Positions 60,717 through 64,000 of a stretch of 64,000 bases of DNA are shown here, piece by piece. A program made the position numbers and the translations under genes. Source of the stretch: Planctomycetota bacterium (GTDB lineage: Bacteria; Planctomycetota; Phycisphaerae; Phycisphaerales; UBA1924); assembly GCA_018242605.1 (NCBI GenBank), contig JAFEBP010000001.1:234498-298497 (forward strand), read 5' to 3'. The notes under the pieces are model-generated. The model made no database searches. It saw only the letters and a program-made list of their open reading frames with translations, and was not told where the DNA came from. Numbering within the stretch: position 1 is the first letter of the stretch; each line of letters begins with the position of its first letter.

Positions 60717-63698
60717 CTACCGCTCGATGCGAACACGAAGCCGCCTTGCACGTTCGCGGAACGCCGCTTCCCCGCCTTCTAGGATATCGCACACGAGTTT
60801 GCGAATCGGAGCCTCCTCGAGGCCGCCCGACGTGTAGGTGATTGGGGGTAGCTGTCCGGGGGCGTGTGCGCCGGCGGACGCAACGATGACTTGGTCCGCA
60901 TCGGTATTGACGACCAGGTTCGCGTTGTGCGTGACCAGCACAACCTGGCGTTTGGCCTTTGCCGCACGGAAGAGCGGGACCAATTCGTCGTAAATGGACT
61001 TCGGGTCCAAGTTCTCTTCGGGCTGGTCAACGATCAGCGGGCGGTCGTCCGCGTCATCGAGAGCGAGATACAGAAGCAACAGCACAATCCCGCGCGTTCC
61101 TGGGGACAGTTTTCGGATATCTACGCCGTCGTAGTCGATGCTGTACTGCAGTGTAATGTGGTCGGTGCTGTACAGCCACTTGGCGAATCGCTTGAGCCAG
61201 TCGCGGTAGTTCACCAGTTCAGACGGAGGAATCGTGCTTGGGCCCAGCAGTTCTTCGCGGTTCTGCTGGAAGAAAGCGGACATTGCGGCGCCTACGGCGG
61301 CGGGATCTCCCGCCTCCCACACCGTTTTCAGGGAGGCTTCAGCCAATTGCCTGAGCCGGCCTCGTCCCTTGAACGTGCCCTGCACCCGAAGGTCGCGAAG
61401 GCTCTCGCCGCGCTCCGCCCACCCATCGAGGTCGACTTGCCGCTTGACCGTAAAGGAGAGCTTGCCGAGAGCACCCACGCCTTTTTCGATGCGCGCACGC
61501 AACGGCGCATAAAGCTCGGTCAGCACTTGCTGCTCCGAGACGATTGACTCGAAAACCCGAACATACGTAGATTCGCGTTCTTGTTGCGCAGTCGTGATCC
61601 GCTGGTTGGCGCCTTCACAGTCCGTCAGTCTCTCCTTCAATCTCGCAAGCGCGACGGCCTCTTCATCGACCCGCTTTGAAATTGCAGCAAACTTACTCGC
61701 CGTGTCCTTATCCACGTTGACTAGGCTCTGCAATCTCCCAATCTCAGCTTCCAGGATCGCCAATGGTTGTTCGTCAAGCTTGGCATCATCGGTTATGATC
61801 GCAACATTCTGATCGGCGTTCGGTACCGGTGGCATGCCTTTCCAGTTTGTCGTGTCCTTTTCGTTCTGCGCTTGATATGCCGTAATTGCGGCGTCTACAT
61901 CTCCCTTGAAATCGAGCAGGAATCGCTCCCAGTCCGTGTCCTTTAGCCCGCTCGGCTGGAATCTGGACTTGGACTGGCGAAGCGCCTCCGGCCCCCTTCG
62001 CGTGCGGTGATCTTGCACATCCTGTTTCAACGCCAGCAGAGATTGCTTTTGGTTGGCGAAGTATCGCAGGTACTCGCGGACAGTCTCCGCCGCCTGAGTC
62101 AGGGCCTCGAGCCGCTTCACGCGCTCCTCGCTGCCCTTGGAAACCAACTTTGCGCGATCTACCTTGTATCTCGCTACGAGGTCTGTCTTTTCGGTGATGA
62201 CAGCGCGGAGCGAGGGGATGAGCGTTTGCTTCTCTCTGTCCGCGCCAATCCGCTCAGACAACTCGGCCAAAGCTGCGTCTTCAGAATGGCGGGTTTGGCG
62301 AAGCACGGCCACTCGCAGATCGAGCAACTCATCGAAGTTCGACGTCCCGTCACGATCGGTGAGCGGGTGTGCCTCATAGATCACCCGCTGAATCTCGTTG
62401 ATGAGCCCATCGGTCACACTGTCGGCAGCGCATAGCTCCTCGACGAACTGCTGGGAGAGGTACCTCGCCCGCGAATATCTGTCCGCGCCTGCCCCTCGGC
62501 CGTCCTGTGGCCGCCGTTCCACAGGTTCCCCCGACAGCCAGACCACCTTCGCGGTTACTCCCGTGAGGAGATCCGCCGCCCTGCGAAGGAAGGAGTTGTC
62601 GTTCTGGTGCTCCGCTAGCGAGTCACAGCCAAGTGCGATCATCTCTGCAAGTGCGGACTTACCGGAGCCTCGCGCACCAATGATGGCGACCATTCCGGGA
62701 TTCAGCGACACCTTTGGTGTGCTCGCCCAGGACGCGCCCGCAATTTCGACCCGGGAGATCGCCTGAGAGGCAATCGTGCCTATTGGCGGTTGTGGGCCGA
62801 CGAATACTCGGCCCCTTGGGTCAATCATCGCCTGCCGCAGCGTGTCAAACGCAACATGACCCTTTACCCAGGTGTAGCGATCGCCGTCAGGCGTGCCGAC
62901 CTTGGCTAGTTCGTGTGCATCGCAACCATGAATACAAGGCTTCGAGCCACCGTACTTTTGTTCGAGCTCCGCGACGGTTGCTGCGCCATCGCCAAGCCAG
63001 AACGCGCGCTGAGCTGGGCTACTAGCAAAGATGACGTGGGCGAACTTTTCAATTTCTGTGCGCAGCGCTGCGTCGGCACCGTCACGGACCCCGGAGCTAC
63101 CGTCCGTTTCAGCTCCCGCAACTCCAATCAGGATGTTCTCGCCAGCCCACGCGCTCTTCGTGAACGCGTCTCGCAGGTTGGACAGCTCGACTTTGAACTG
63201 TTCCACACCCTTCCTCATCGCCGCAACCCCGCTCAACGAGCGGTCTGTATGTGTACCGAGCTTCGCGAGGTCGGCATCTGTGCAAGCAAACGTATCCCCG
63301 TCGACTTCAAACTTTAGCCGACTCATGAACCTCTTCGCCTCATCGATGTGCGTCACATCATCCGGGCAGATGAGTAGATGGATATTGACGTACTTGCCTT
63401 TCACCGTTCCTACCGCCAGCCGCATCTCTACGTTCGCAAACACGAGCTGAACGTGCGGCAGACGGCCCTTTGCTTTCTCTGTCACGACCCTCTCGTACGT
63501 CGCCAATGAGCAATAGTCTGTTACGCCCAAGGCCGAGATGATGGGGTTGGCTTGCTCGATCTTCGCAAGGTATTGGGTCCACGCATCCGCTCCCGTGAAG
63601 TTGTCGTTCAGGTGCGTTCCCGGCGCATGGATATGGGGGTCCCAGCGATGCCAATAGGATCCGGAGTTCAGTTCCAGCGTGGTTGGTGTTGCGCTCAT
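60717..63698 (-). CDS. PHP-SMC (TrlF-like) ATPase, putative defence gene
   Basis: A 993-residue protein; ATG 63698 is preferred because the PHP domain begins soon after. Residues 15-330 are a PHP-type phosphoesterase domain with 'HRWDPHIHAPGTH' (HxH at 22-24), 'SALGVTDYCSLATYERV' and 'KPCIHGCDAHELAKVG'. An SMC/ABC ATPase follows: Walker A 'AIIGARGSGKSALAEMIA' (about 338-350), a long helical middle, signature 'IRKLSPGTRGIVLLL', Walker B 'PLIVDQPEENLDPKSIYDE' (about 886) and switch 'VLVTHNANLV'. This domain combination is annotated as TrlF family in databases I know of, and PHP-SMC proteins are proposed conflict/defence effectors. Whether it acts on nucleotides, tRNA or DNA is not evident here. 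Confidence 0.85.
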   Translation of the reverse strand: MSATPTTLELNSGSYWHRWDPHIHAPGTHLNDNFTGADAWTQYLAKIEQANPIISALGVTDYCSLATYERVVTEKAKGRLPHVQLVFANVEMRLAVGTVKGKYVNIHLLICPDDVTHIDEAKRFMSRLKFEVDGDTFACTDADLAKLGTHTDRSLSGVAAMRKGVEQFKVELSNLRDAFTKSAWAGENILIGVAGAETDGSSGVRDGADAALRTEIEKFAHVIFASSPAQRAFWLGDGAATVAELEQKYGGSKPCIHGCDAHELAKVGTPDGDRYTWVKGHVAFDTLRQAMIDPRGRVFVGPQPPIGTIASQAISRVEIAGASWASTPKVSLNPGMVAIIGARGSGKSALAEMIALGCDSLAEHQNDNSFLRRAADLLTGVTAKVVWLSGEPVERRPQDGRGAGADRYSRARYLSQQFVEELCAADSVTDGLINEIQRVIYEAHPLTDRDGTSNFDELLDLRVAVLRQTRHSEDAALAELSERIGADREKQTLIPSLRAVITEKTDLVARYKVDRAKLVSKGSEERVKRLEALTQAAETVREYLRYFANQKQSLLALKQDVQDHRTRRGPEALRQSKSRFQPSGLKDTDWERFLLDFKGDVDAAITAYQAQNEKDTTNWKGMPPVPNADQNVAIITDDAKLDEQPLAILEAEIGRLQSLVNVDKDTASKFAAISKRVDEEAVALARLKERLTDCEGANQRITTAQQERESTYVRVFESIVSEQQVLTELYAPLRARIEKGVGALGKLSFTVKRQVDLDGWAERGESLRDLRVQGTFKGRGRLRQLAEASLKTVWEAGDPAAVGAAMSAFFQQNREELLGPSTIPPSELVNYRDWLKRFAKWLYSTDHITLQYSIDYDGVDIRKLSPGTRGIVLLLLYLALDDADDRPLIVDQPEENLDPKSIYDELVPLFRAAKAKRQVVLVTHNANLVVNTDADQVIVASAGAHAPGQLPPITYTSGGLEEAPIRKLVCDILEGGEAAFRERARRLRVRIER

Positions 63699-64000
63699 TC
63701 GCGGGCCAATGGTACCGACTCGGCGAACGGGCCATGTTACCGGGGCTGCCGCCCCGGCATATTCGCTCAAGCCGGTGGGAATGAACTATCATCGCGGCGG
63801 GCAGTTGCCTTCGGAGCAGGGAGAGGTACGGAAATGACGGCGCGCCCTCTCTGCATCAGCGGACACGCCAAGGGGAGGGTGTGGGGCAAAGATGGCCGGG
63901 ACGGCCAAGCCACGGGGGGGATGGATATCGGAACTCTCTTATGATTTTTGTGGGGGGTGTCGTGACTTTGCTTACTGTGACCTGACCCAGGAACCGTGGA
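63699..64000. other. Right-edge region, no supported gene
   Basis: About 300 bases. A 36-residue plus-strand frame at 63834-63944 has a ribosome site (GGAGAGG) but no recognisable sequence. Nothing else is supported. Confidence 0.3.

Noticed and set aside
63834..63944. A 36-residue plus-strand gene
   Set aside because: Has a ribosome site but lies at the edge, is very short and has no recognisable sequence; kept only as a note.

Overview
The window is GC-rich DNA from a planctomycete, most likely of the Phycisphaerae/Phycisphaerales type. This is inferred from gene content, because there is no rRNA in the window. The pointers are: short C-terminal dockerin-like tails ending in Gly-Gly-Cys on several secreted proteins, a PEP-CTERM protein, two secreted cyclophilin fusions with the planctomycete 'LEPRQLM/LESRQLLS' N-terminal motif, an ECF sigma factor of the planctomycete type paired with a Ser/Thr kinase, and many short pseudopilins.

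Layout. 1-2525 (minus): a sigma factor followed by a Pkn2-type Ser/Thr kinase that runs off the left edge. 2782-10792 (plus): a tight seven-gene run of secreted proteins. It holds four mosaic paralogues, a VPS62-like protein, a PI-PLC-like protein and a small dockerin-type protein. 10823-17074: a membrane-anchored alpha/beta hydrolase, a double L-type lectin, a PEP-CTERM NxxGxxAF-repeat protein and another dockerin-type protein. 17245-28438: thymidylate kinase, a coiled-coil lipoprotein, a membrane zinc-ribbon protein, a GH172-type hydrolase, a LOG-family protein, a PAS-LuxR regulator, a MacB-like ABC pair with a histidine-rich loop, and a degenerate PP-loop protein. 28457-39079: pseudopilin-like proteins, the two cyclophilin-repeat fusions, DinB-like and MazG-like proteins, and a pseudopilin operon ending in a SpoIIE-type phosphatase. 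39492-48425: a secreted HEAT-repeat protein with a receiver-like domain, an HTH-receiver fusion, a candidate small RNA, mfd and two more dockerin-type proteins. 48443-60175: mostly housekeeping genes, namely a methyltransferase with gatC and gatA, a LolA-like protein next to a TPR metallopeptidase, a PlsC acyltransferase, rarA, rpsB-tsf and rpsP, with a non-coding 62-bp tandem repeat block between rpsB and rpsP. 60717-63698 (minus): a PHP-SMC (TrlF-like) ATPase, the one clear defence-type gene.

How the parts fit. Much of the window is devoted to exporting and anchoring surface or extracellular proteins. Secreted proteins cluster together, while sorting enzymes (exosortase, cohesin partners, main secretion ATPases) are not in the window. 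The strongest candidates for something undescribed are the seven-gene secreted operon with mosaic paralogues (2782-10792), the structured intergenic RNA before mfd, the 62-bp repeat block near 59.3 kb, the palindrome cluster before the LuxR-type regulator and the PHP-SMC gene. All protein calls rest on reading motifs by eye; no database search was run.
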